NCBI GenBank assembly: GCA_050259035.1
Contig: JBLMZW010000053.1
Span: 1-5,099, forward strand
Source: JBLMZW01 sp050259035
GTDB taxonomy: Bacteria > Bacillota > Syntrophomonadia > Syntrophomonadales > DTU052
DNA: 5,099 nt
Direction: 5' to 3'
Both the position numbers and the translations under genes were made by a program. Positions 1 to 5,099 of the stretch are shown here, one piece after another. The notes beneath the pieces were generated by a model, which was given only the letters and a program-made list of their open reading frames with translations, was not told the origin of the DNA and made no database searches. How positions within the stretch are numbered: position 1 is the stretch's first letter; every line of letters begins with the position of its first letter.

Positions 1-672
1 GCCAGTGGTGACTATTTTATTGCCGTTGAAGCTTAGAACCGCCATTCGCCCCCGGCTTCCGGTGGGACGGCCTTTATACCTTGAGCCCAGAGACTCGGTT
101 GCGTCTTCTATCAGTTCCAGGTGGAATATGCTACAGACCTCTGCAAGTGGGTCAAGATCCGCCGGGTGGCCGAAGGTATGAACCGGAATCACCGCTTTAA
201 TGGGCCGGCCTGTTAGTCTGTTAATGCAGCTGCCGGAGTCGGCCCGGGCTATATCGTTTAGATATATCTCCAATTTACAAGGATCCATGCCCAGAGTAAC
301 TTCTTCGCTATCCACAAAATGGGGGGTCGCGCCGCAATAGGCAACGGCATTGGCGGTAGCCACAAAACTAAGGGCCGGTACCAGTACCTCATCACCAGGC
401 CCAACCCCGGCCAAAATTAAGCTAAGATGCAAGGCTGCGGTGCCGTTAACCAACGCCACCGCATATTTTACCCCGATATACTCTGCCAACTGTTCTTCAA
501 AAGATTTTACATACTGACCAACTGATGAAACCCAGCCGGTATCCAGACATTGTCTAATATAGTTCCATTCGTTGCCGCTGAAGCAAGGCTCATGCAGGGC
601 GATTTCCTTACCGTGGGGTAAGACCATGCGGAGCTTTTCGATAACCTCACTTAAGAATGGTTTATCCATCAT
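1..672 (-). CDS. legC: LegC-type nucleotide-sugar 4-aminotransferase (DegT/DnrJ/EryC1 family), partial
   Basis: PLP-dependent aminotransferase, expected to transfer an amino group from glutamate to C4 of a nucleotide-linked 4-keto-6-deoxy-GlcNAc in the cytoplasm. The first 224 residues are visible; family members have roughly 380, so about 40% runs off the left edge. Translated by hand from the reverse complement, the frame is open throughout. Landmarks: LVNGTAALHLSL (74-85, phosphate-binding region), PALSFVATANAV (99-110), VIPVHTFGHPADLDPL (161-176), LIEDATESLGS (187-197, with D190 placed for the pyridine nitrogen) and LSFNGNKIVTTG (213-224), where K219 is the presumed Schiff-base lysine. 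The NGNK form of this last motif is what I associate with the LegC clade. It starts with two ATGs in a row. The first (670-672) overlaps the legB stop as ATGA, and no strong ribosome site lies before it, so translation is probably coupled to legB. An alternative role in another 4-amino-4,6-dideoxy sugar pathway cannot be excluded. Confidence 0.88.
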   Translation of the reverse strand, partial: MMDKPFLSEVIEKLRMVLPHGKEIALHEPCFSGNEWNYIRQCLDTGWVSSVGQYVKSFEEQLAEYIGVKYAVALVNGTAALHLSLILAGVGPGDEVLVPALSFVATANAVAYCGATPHFVDSEEVTLGMDPCKLEIYLNDIARADSGSCINRLTGRPIKAVIPVHTFGHPADLDPLAEVCSIFHLELIEDATESLGSRYKGRPTGSRGRMAVLSFNGNKIVTTG

Positions 673-1679
673 AGATTATAAACATGGGCCCGGTATTTGT
701 TAAGGTTCTCCGGCTGGGTGAACCAATCGATGGTTTCTTTTAGGCCGCGTTTTAAACCCTCCAGCCCGGCATATTCCGGTCTCCAGTTAAGAAGCCTCAA
801 GGCTTTAAAATTGTCGGCCCTTAGACGCTCTACTTCACTCTTGACCGGGCGCAGCCGCTCCTGTTCGGTCTGAACTGTGATATTTACCTGCATTAATTCG
901 GATATAATGCTGACCAGTTCCCCGACCGATGTTTCAAAGTTGTTGCCGATATTGATTGCCTCTCCCAGGGATAGGTCGGACTTAGCTACGGCGATAAAAC
1001 CCCTTATTATATCTTTAATATAGTTTAAGTCACGCGTCGGGAAAATTGACCCCAGCCTTATCTCCCGCTGTCCGCTGGCAATCTGGGTGATTATCGTGGG
1101 AATTATGGCCCGGGCCGACTGACGGGGGCCATAAGTATTAAAGGGACGAATAACCGCCACCGGGGTGTCAAATGAATCATAAAACGCTCGGGCCAGGGCG
1201 TCGGCCCCGATTTTACTGGCCGAATAAGGGGACTGGCCCTGAAGGGGGTGTTCCTCATCAATCGGGACGTAACGCGCGGTCCCGTAAACCTCGCTGGTAG
1301 AAGTATGGATCACTTTTTCAACATCTAGCTGCCGGGCTGCCTGTAGGACGTTCAAAGTTCCTTTGACATTGGTGTCTATATAGGAATCCGGTGAGTGATA
1401 GGAAAAAGGAATTGCCACCAGAGCAGCAAGGTGAAAAACTACATCACAGCCCTGTATGGCGGTTTTAACCCCATGAGGATCACGAATATCACCGGCGAAC
1501 ACTTCCAGGTTCTCCAACACCTCTCCCGGTGCATAGTCCAGCCACCCCCGGGAGTTGAAGGAATTATAATAAACAAAGGCACGAACCTTTAATCCCGACT
1601 TAACCAGTTCTTCAGTTAAATGAGAGCCGATAAACCCGTCGGCACCGGTTACCAGAATCCTTTTGTCCTCCAGTTTCAT
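669..1679 (-). CDS. legB: LegB-type NAD-dependent nucleotide-sugar 4,6-dehydratase
   Basis: Extended short-chain dehydrogenase of 336 residues, a normal length for the family. It is expected to convert a nucleotide-activated GlcNAc (GDP-linked in the Campylobacter legionaminate pathway, UDP-linked in related routes) to the 4-keto-6-deoxy sugar. Visible motifs: Rossmann NAD-binding TGADGFIGSHL (11-21), GDIRD (63-67), FHLAALVAIPFSY (82-94), HTSTSEVYG (125-133, with T128/E130 at the active site), YSASK (152-156, catalytic Tyr and Lys) and RPFNTYGPRQSARAIIPTI (178-196), which is characteristic of this clade. I believe it matches the epimerase/dehydratase found with a NeuABCD-like seven-gene cassette. 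An open frame continues 29 codons upstream to 1766. I place the start at 1679 because GGGGGGAGG lies 7 bases before this ATG and the Rossmann strand begins at residue 7. It is the first gene of the leftward pair and overlaps legC by 4 bases. Confidence 0.9.
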   Translation of the reverse strand: MKLEDKRILVTGADGFIGSHLTEELVKSGLKVRAFVYYNSFNSRGWLDYAPGEVLENLEVFAGDIRDPHGVKTAIQGCDVVFHLAALVAIPFSYHSPDSYIDTNVKGTLNVLQAARQLDVEKVIHTSTSEVYGTARYVPIDEEHPLQGQSPYSASKIGADALARAFYDSFDTPVAVIRPFNTYGPRQSARAIIPTIITQIASGQREIRLGSIFPTRDLNYIKDIIRGFIAVAKSDLSLGEAINIGNNFETSVGELVSIISELMQVNITVQTEQERLRPVKSEVERLRADNFKALRLLNWRPEYAGLEGLKRGLKETIDWFTQPENLNKYRAHVYNL

Positions 1680-1686
1680 CACTAAA

Positions 1687-1695
1687 CCTCCCCCC
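1687..1695 (-). promoter_or_regulatory. Ribosome binding site of legB
   Basis: On the minus strand this reads GGGGGGAGG. Seven bases separate it from the ATG at 1679. It decides the start against the longer in-frame ATG at 1766, whose extra 29 residues are not conserved-looking. Confidence 0.8.
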
Positions 1696-1723
1696 AAGTC
1701 GGTACCATAATATATGGCTCGGT

Positions 1724-1742
1724 ATAGTGATATTGACACTAT
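1724..1742. promoter_or_regulatory. Inverted repeat upstream of legB, possible operator
   Basis: ATAGTG (1724-1729) and CACTAT (1737-1742) form a 6-bp inverted repeat with a 7-base spacer. One mismatched base further out, GG and CC could extend it. It lies 45-63 bases before the legB start, where an operator could sit. No regulator can be named, and an inverted repeat of this size may be chance. Confidence 0.2.
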
Positions 1743-1773
1743 CCAGGCATATACCTGCCCTATCATTAGGCCC

Positions 1774-1789
1774 GGGACGAAAGGGTCCC
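1774..1789. repeat. Short GC-rich hairpin (GGGAC / GTCCC)
   Basis: GGGAC (1774-1778) pairs with GTCCC (1785-1789) around a 6-base loop. A second small hairpin, ACCCT (1808-1812) with AGGGT (1817-1821) around TTTT, follows. Neither is followed by a T-tract on either strand, so they are not convincing terminators. They lie between the larger structured segment and legB and could be part of the same transcript. Confidence 0.35.
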
Positions 1790-1897
1790 CTCCACGAAGG
1801 CTCTTATACCCTTTTTAGGGTTGGGCTAAATGCCATTCGCTCACAGTCTCCTTGCATTCATTTATCACAGCCTAGACCAAGACCAGATAGTTAGAAT

Positions 1898-2162
1898 GGC
1901 ACGAAAGTCATCCGTGCGGAGGGATTCCTCGCCTGGAACTCTGGGGCTCAAATTCGGTATGAAGCGGCAACCTTCCGATATGCCATCCGTAGCAGGCCGG
2001 AAGGTGTCTAAACACCCTGTTTCTCCAGCCGCTTCATAGTCCTCATTTTCACTAGGAGTTCCGACGGCTCGTCATACACTGCACTACCGGACTTCGTGCC
2101 ATCCTGGTTCAACCGTTGTCTTCTCCCAAATCGAGGAGCCCAACTGCCGATTGCTCCGATTT
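1898..2162 (-). ncRNA. Candidate structured RNA of unknown class (nested inverted repeats)
   Basis: No coding gene is convincing here, but the DNA is dense with nested complementary segments. Outer helix: GGCACGAAAGTC (1898-1909) with GACTTCGTGCC (2090-2100), one bulged A. Then GTGC (1914-1917) with GCAC (2081-2084), GGAACTC (1935-1941) with GAGTTCC (2056-2062), and TATGAAGCGGC (1958-1968) with GCCGCTTCATA (2028-2038), 11 of 11. Inside lies ACCTTCCG (1970-1977) with CGGAAGGT (1998-2005). Small side hairpins occur at 1919-1930 (GAGG/CCTC) and 2063-2073 (GACG/CGTC). An adjacent bulged hairpin pairs 2128-2132 with 2158-2162 and 2135-2139 with 2153-2157. Unpaired stretches are A/G-rich on the minus strand (for example GTGAAAATGAGGA and GGAGAAAC), as loops of structured RNAs tend to be. 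I therefore favour the minus strand, upstream of legB. A folded MITE-like repeat is the main alternative. I do not recognise the family. Confidence 0.45.
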
Positions 2163-2173
2163 TCGTTCCCTGA

Positions 2174-2204
2174 CTTACACCTGCTCAAATATATCCGGTA
2201 TAAT
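2174..2204 (+). promoter_or_regulatory. Candidate promoter for the secreted-protein genes
   Basis: A perfect TATAAT at 2199-2204 is preceded by CTTACA (2174-2179, four of six matches to TTGACA) at a long 19-base spacing. It would start transcription near 2211 and give a leader of about 196 nt before the gene at 2407. The -10 is good and the -35 mediocre. Confidence 0.4.
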
Positions 2205-2216
2205 TTTCTTAAGCAA
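2188..2216 (-). promoter_or_regulatory. Candidate minus-strand promoter reading into the structured segment
   Basis: On the minus strand TTGCTT (2216-2211) and TATATT (2193-2188) are separated by exactly 17 bases. Transcription would begin near 2181, just before the bulged hairpin at 2162-2128, and continue toward legB. The -35 matches only three of six positions, so the call is tentative. It overlaps the plus-strand candidate, which would make the two mutually exclusive. Confidence 0.3.
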
Positions 2217-2406
2217 TTGTTAGCACTATTACCTGCATTTTCTTTACTGCGGAAGGGGGAAACATCAATGCTTAAAATGGCGAGACAAAGGCCCGGTTAG
2301 GGCCGTAACTACAAGGTGATCGGCATTTAAAACCGGCTATACAATGTATCATTCGCCTAATGAGCTTTTAGTTGGTACAGAAATACGGAAGAAGGGGTGA
2401 ACGGAA
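2211..2406 (+). promoter_or_regulatory. Leader of the tail-collar gene with alternative hairpins and ribosome binding site
   Basis: This noncoding stretch of about 196 bases precedes the collar gene. GGCCC (2290-2294) pairs with GGGCC (2300-2304) around a GGTTA loop. CCGGTT (2293-2298), which overlaps that stem and loop, can instead pair with AACCGG (2331-2336). Two exclusive folds in a long leader are what a riboswitch or attenuator might show, but I cannot match a known class and see no T-tract terminator. The ribosome binding site AAGGGGTG (2392-2399) lies 7 bases before the ATG at 2407 and supports that start. Confidence 0.3.
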
Positions 2407-3267
2407 ATGAATAAAAAGCGCCTGGGTAAAATGGTCGGTATTATCCTAGTAAGTTTTTTAGTTTTATTAGTCCCAGCGAATACCCAGATTGCGGCGGCTC
2501 CTGACGGGTACTATTCAACTCCTGCAGTCGGGCAGATTTGCCTGATGGCCTTCAACTATGCACCGCAAGGATGGGCAGACTGCAACGGAAGCCTGATGCT
2601 TATCAGCCAAAACCAGGCTTTGTATAGTTTAATAGGGACTAAATTCGGCGGAAGTGGGTCAACATTCGCCCTGCCGAATCTCCAGAGTCCAATTCCCGGA
2701 ACCAGGTATTGCATAGCTTTGGATGGAATGTATCCTCCCCAAGATGGTGGGAGCTTTAATGACCCAATCCTGGGTCAAATTGATTTGTTTCCTTATGATT
2801 TTACTCCCGCTGGCTGGTTAAGGTGCGAGGGTCAGACAATCCAGCTTTCTCAGAATACAGCCCTATTTAGTATTCTGGGATTCAATTACGGCGGCGATGG
2901 GGCAACGAATTTCAAAATACCTGACCTCAGGGGCACGGAGCCTAATAATAACATCCATTACTGTATGGCAACCCAGGGTCTTTATCCAATTGAAGGTAGT
3001 TATTCCAACACCGGAGGGGATTTAATCGGATCAATAATTTTATTCCCCCGGGCCAGGTTTGAAGGTGCTCAGGGTATAAGCAACGGCATCTGCGATGGAA
3101 ACACGCTGAATATTGCTACCGATAACAGGCTGTTCGCTTCAATAGGTACAACCTACGGCGGCGATGGGACCAGCACTTTTGCCAAACCTGACTTAAGGGG
3201 AGCAGTGCCAGATCCCAGGCTGGGGTTTTACATCCAGGTTGGCGGCTCCTGGCCTGTCCATCCTTAA
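2407..3267 (+). CDS. Secreted protein with three tandem phage tail-collar modules
   Basis: A 286-residue exported protein. Residues 1-31 form a signal peptide: basic MNKKRLGK, hydrophobic core VGIILVSFLVLLV, probable cleavage after IAAA (28-31). The mature part is three copies of a tail-collar module, as in phage tail fibres and the microcystin-dependent protein (Mdp) family. The modules span about 42-110, 123-194 and 208-284. Each has a GQI/GSI opening strand, a C-x-G or C-D-G segment (C59, C140, C229), a pattern like NxALFSxxGxxYGG, then GDG or GSG and PDLRG or PNLQ (90-93, 172-176, 261-265). Each closes with a Y-C-I/M or F-Y-I strand ending in WP or YP. Module 1 is the most divergent (GGSG, PNLQ). 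Mdp proteins usually carry one such module before other sequence; three with no other domain is unusual. No anchor, protease or catalytic motif is seen. Good ribosome site; probably cotranscribed with the next gene. Role unknown, perhaps extracellular binding or fibre assembly. Confidence 0.88.
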   Translation: MNKKRLGKMVGIILVSFLVLLVPANTQIAAAPDGYYSTPAVGQICLMAFNYAPQGWADCNGSLMLISQNQALYSLIGTKFGGSGSTFALPNLQSPIPGTRYCIALDGMYPPQDGGSFNDPILGQIDLFPYDFTPAGWLRCEGQTIQLSQNTALFSILGFNYGGDGATNFKIPDLRGTEPNNNIHYCMATQGLYPIEGSYSNTGGDLIGSIILFPRARFEGAQGISNGICDGNTLNIATDNRLFASIGTTYGGDGTSTFAKPDLRGAVPDPRLGFYIQVGGSWPVHP

Positions 3268-3271
3268 CCGG

Positions 3272-3280
3272 GGAAGGAGG
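3272..3280 (+). promoter_or_regulatory. Ribosome binding site deciding the start of the F5/8-CARDB gene
   Basis: GGAAGGAGG ends 7 bases before the ATG at 3288 but only 1 base before the in-frame TTG at 3282. The ATG is therefore the start, even though the reading frame can be extended to TTG. Confidence 0.85.
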
Positions 3281-3287
3281 TTTGAAT

Positions 3288-4898
3288 ATGAAATTAAGCA
3301 GGTTAAACCTATTAATACTATTATTTCTTTGCCTGGGCATTTGGGTAACCCTGGCGGACAAAGCCTATGCCGAAAAGGTGATTACCGATGTAACTGCTAC
3401 CGCTGGTTCGTATTTCGGGGTGTACAGCCCTGACCGAGCTGTAAATACAGTGCCGGACAGCAGCAAGACCGACGATTCCAGCAGATGGTACTGCACCAAC
3501 ACTGGTGACAAATGGCTGCAAGTAGATTTAAAGAAAGTCTATTACATAACTAAATGGAATGTCGCCCATCTAGGTTCTGCTGGCTGGGATACAAGCTGCA
3601 ATACCAGGGATTTTCGACTTGAAAGCAGTTTGAACGATACGGACTGGTTAATAAGAGATAATGTGGCCGGCAATTCGAGCAACATCAACACTCGCGATGT
3701 CAGTGCATTTCCCGCCCGCTACGTGAGACTATATATTACCTATGGGAATCAAAATAATAACCTGTGGGCCTCAATCATGGATTTTCAAGTCTGTGCCAGC
3801 GCTCCGCAGGTCTCGTCAGTTAACCTGCCGGAAAACGAAACCTATGCTGTTGGGGGAAACCTGGACTTTACTGTGAATTACACGGCGGATGTTATCGTGA
3901 CCGGAACTCCGTCTATACCGATTGCTCTTGATTCAGGACCCGTTAACGCCCAATACATAAGTGGATCGGGAACTCAAGGCCTTACCTTTAGATATACGAT
4001 ACAAAGCGGCGATGCAGCTGCTAACGGCATTAGCTTAGGAAATATGATAAGTCTGAATGGCGGAAGCATCATGGATGGTGTCGGGAATAGTGCAAATTTA
4101 GAAATCCTGAATAACAACGAAGATACCTCCGGGATCTTAATAAGTACACCTCCGACTTATATTGACCTGGCTTTTGCGTCCGATGTGGCAGTCAGCTCCT
4201 CGTCCTTTTGCCCCAATGGAAAGATTAAAATTGCCTATAACATCGTCAATCAGGGGACCGTGGCTACCACTGCCAATTGCCTGGTCAGTTTCTACCTGGT
4301 TGAGGACGCCGACCAGGCTCCCGCTTCGGGTATATTGTTGGATCGAGTAGTTAAGCTGTCTAAGCTGAAATCAACCAAAGGTAAAAAAGGCTCGTTATCC
4401 TGTAGCATACCCGGAGATATGAAGTGGAAACAAGGTTATGTCAAGGCAGTTATAGACGCGGATGGAAGCATTCTAGAAATAAATAAAGCCAACAATATAA
4501 ACGTTTCGGCCGCCTTAACATTCCAATATCCTGATATGATCTTTGTACCGGGTTCGGTAAATATGACTTCAACCAGCAGCAGTTCTGATACCAAAGTAAC
4601 CGTTCAGGATACCGTTATGAACACAGGAACGGCCTCAGCTGGTAAATTTACAGTGAATTACTACCTCTGGGATGGAACCAACCCGGCTAGTAAAAACCTG
4701 CTGGCTTCACGTAAGATTAGCCAGCTGAAGGTTTACAAGGTCAGTGCCAAAAAGACTAAACTTACTATCCCTGCAAATCTTACCCCCGGTACCTGGTACC
4801 TTTGGGCTGAGATTGATGAAGATGGTGCGGTTTATGAAACAGAAAACGGCGAAACCAACAACTGCTTTAAACTGGACGCTAGTATTACGATAACCTAA
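3288..4898 (+). CDS. Secreted multidomain protein: F5/8 type C, Ig-like and two CARDB domains
   Basis: A 536-residue exported protein. Signal peptide 1-28: short basic start MKLSR, core LNLLILLFLCLGIWVTL, cleavage after AYA; C15 lacks a lipobox. Residues about 30-170 look like an F5/8 type C (discoidin) domain, a carbohydrate- or lipid-binding fold, with GDKWLQVDLKKVYYITKW (73-90), a RDFRLESS strand (108-115) and ARYVRLYIT (143-151). Residues about 175-288 resemble the bacterial Ig-like repeat with the pattern Y-x-V-G-G-x-L-D-F-T-V-N-Y and GSGTQGLTFRYTIQSGD (226-242). Two CARDB-like adhesion domains follow at about 291-413 and 414-535. Each ends in an acidic/Asn-rich turn (EINKANN 397-403; ETENGETNN 517-525) and carries a Lys-rich strand (KLSKLKSTKGKKGS; KISQLKVYKVSAKKTK), so they look like a duplication. 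No LPXTG motif, transmembrane tail or SLH domain is present. Probably an adhesin or matrix protein acting with the collar protein 20 bases upstream; ligand unknown. Confidence 0.87.
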   Translation: MKLSRLNLLILLFLCLGIWVTLADKAYAEKVITDVTATAGSYFGVYSPDRAVNTVPDSSKTDDSSRWYCTNTGDKWLQVDLKKVYYITKWNVAHLGSAGWDTSCNTRDFRLESSLNDTDWLIRDNVAGNSSNINTRDVSAFPARYVRLYITYGNQNNNLWASIMDFQVCASAPQVSSVNLPENETYAVGGNLDFTVNYTADVIVTGTPSIPIALDSGPVNAQYISGSGTQGLTFRYTIQSGDAAANGISLGNMISLNGGSIMDGVGNSANLEILNNNEDTSGILISTPPTYIDLAFASDVAVSSSSFCPNGKIKIAYNIVNQGTVATTANCLVSFYLVEDADQAPASGILLDRVVKLSKLKSTKGKKGSLSCSIPGDMKWKQGYVKAVIDADGSILEINKANNINVSAALTFQYPDMIFVPGSVNMTSTSSSSDTKVTVQDTVMNTGTASAGKFTVNYYLWDGTNPASKNLLASRKISQLKVYKVSAKKTKLTIPANLTPGTWYLWAEIDEDGAVYETENGETNNCFKLDASITIT

Positions 4899-5099
4899 TG
4901 ACATGGGAACGCCGGGCTGGAGCCTGGCGATCCGGATAGTATTCCTCACTTGCCGTCCAATTCAGAAGTGGCTGGGACAAATAGCCGATGAGCGACATTT
5001 GACGAGCCACTGCAACACCCGGCGAAACTGAGACCGACTTCCAGCGACGGGTTAGGGCAACCGGATGTTGCCCTACCTGCCTACATCCATGATAGTTGT
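4899..5099. other. Gene-free segment with four inverted repeats, possible structured RNA or element end
   Basis: No open frame here looks like a gene. Four complementary pairs occur in sequence. CGCCGGGC (4910-4917) pairs with GCCTGGCG (4922-4929), with GGAA and TTCC able to close further out. AGTGGCT (4967-4973) pairs with AGCCACT (5005-5011) and encloses CAAAT (4978-4982) with ATTTG (4997-5001). ACCCG (5017-5021) pairs with CGGGT (5048-5052). TAGGGCAAC (5053-5061) pairs exactly with GTTGCCCTA (5067-5075). The first hairpin, 11 bases past the stop codon, could slow transcription, but no T-run follows, so it is not a canonical terminator. The purine-rich loops on the plus strand hint at a plus-strand RNA. 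The element may continue past the window; class unknown. Confidence 0.35.

Noticed and set aside
1680..1766. N-terminal 29-residue extension of legB
   Set aside because: The extension lacks homology-like features and contains the ribosome site of the ATG at 1679. Family proteins begin just before the Rossmann strand.
1830..2039. Plus-strand open frame of 69 codons (MPFAHS...)
   Set aside because: It has no ribosome binding site, low-complexity Ser/Pro/Lys/Arg composition and no recognisable domain, and it lies across the nested inverted repeats. Base pairing explains the sequence better than coding.
2240..2340. Cyclic di-GMP-I (GEMM) riboswitch
   Set aside because: The stretch with GGGGGAAAC and GACAAAGGC is loosely suggestive, but the core GACGCAAAGCC and the expected two-hairpin arrangement are absent. 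Kept only as an unassigned leader.
3116..3521. Minus-strand and alternative-frame open frames over the collar/F5-8 junction (3116-3361, 3239-3433, 3321-3521)
   Set aside because: They are out-of-frame overlaps of two well-supported genes with domains and ribosome sites; none has its own initiation signal or domain.
4707..4949. Minus-strand open frame of 80 codons over the end of the CARDB gene
   Set aside because: It lies antisense to the second CARDB domain with no ribosome site or recognisable motif.
2291..5058. Shared GGTTAGGGC in the leader and in the right-edge hairpin
   Set aside because: A 9-base match is expected many times by chance in a window of this size, and the flanking bases differ.
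5051..5077. Integron attC site or intrinsic terminator from the 9-bp hairpin
   Set aside because: The order of the GTT and AAC boxes is wrong for attC, and no T-tract follows the stem, so neither call holds.
4600..5099. Diversity-generating retroelement variable/template repeat at the end of the CARDB gene
   Set aside because: No near-duplicate with adenine-specific differences is visible, there is no C-type lectin tail and no reverse transcriptase in the window.
1..5099. CRISPR array, tRNA or rRNA genes
   Set aside because: No regularly spaced direct repeats and no cloverleaf or rRNA-like conserved blocks were seen on either strand.

Overview
The window looks like chromosomal DNA from a Gram-positive, mid-G+C Firmicute, probably a clostridial or Peptococcaceae-type organism. 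This is inferred from strong GGAGG-type ribosome binding sites, Gram-positive-style signal peptides and the domain types; nothing here fixes the genus.

Left part (1-1679, minus strand): two translationally coupled genes of a nonulosonic (legionaminic-type) acid pathway run leftward out of the window. legB, an NAD-dependent nucleotide-sugar 4,6-dehydratase, is complete. legC, the PLP-dependent 4-aminotransferase, starts in an ATGA overlap with the legB stop and is cut by the window edge just after its PLP lysine. Together they would turn a nucleotide-activated GlcNAc into its 4-keto-6-deoxy and then 4-amino-4,6-dideoxy form. That sugar is a precursor of legionaminic acid, which usually decorates flagellin or other surface structures.

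Middle (1680-2406): a 727-base intergenic region with no convincing gene. It contains the legB ribosome binding site and a set of nested inverted repeats (1898-2100, plus a bulged hairpin at 2128-2162) that can fold into a branched structure of about 265 nt. Its loops are purine-rich on the minus strand, so I favour a minus-strand RNA upstream of legB. Overlapping divergent promoter candidates lie at 2174-2216. A leader of about 200 nt with mutually exclusive hairpins precedes the next gene.

Right part (2407-4898, plus strand): two adjacent genes for secreted proteins, 20 bases apart and probably one operon. The first has a signal peptide and three tandem phage tail-collar modules and almost nothing else. 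The second has a signal peptide, an F5/8 type C (discoidin-like) domain, an Ig-like domain and two CARDB domains. Neither carries a visible cell-wall sorting signal. They look like a surface or extracellular adhesion/binding pair; their ligand cannot be told from sequence.

Right end (4899-5099): 201 bases without a gene but with four phased inverted repeats and no T-tract. This is a second structured segment of unknown nature, possibly the start of an RNA element or mobile element that continues past the edge.
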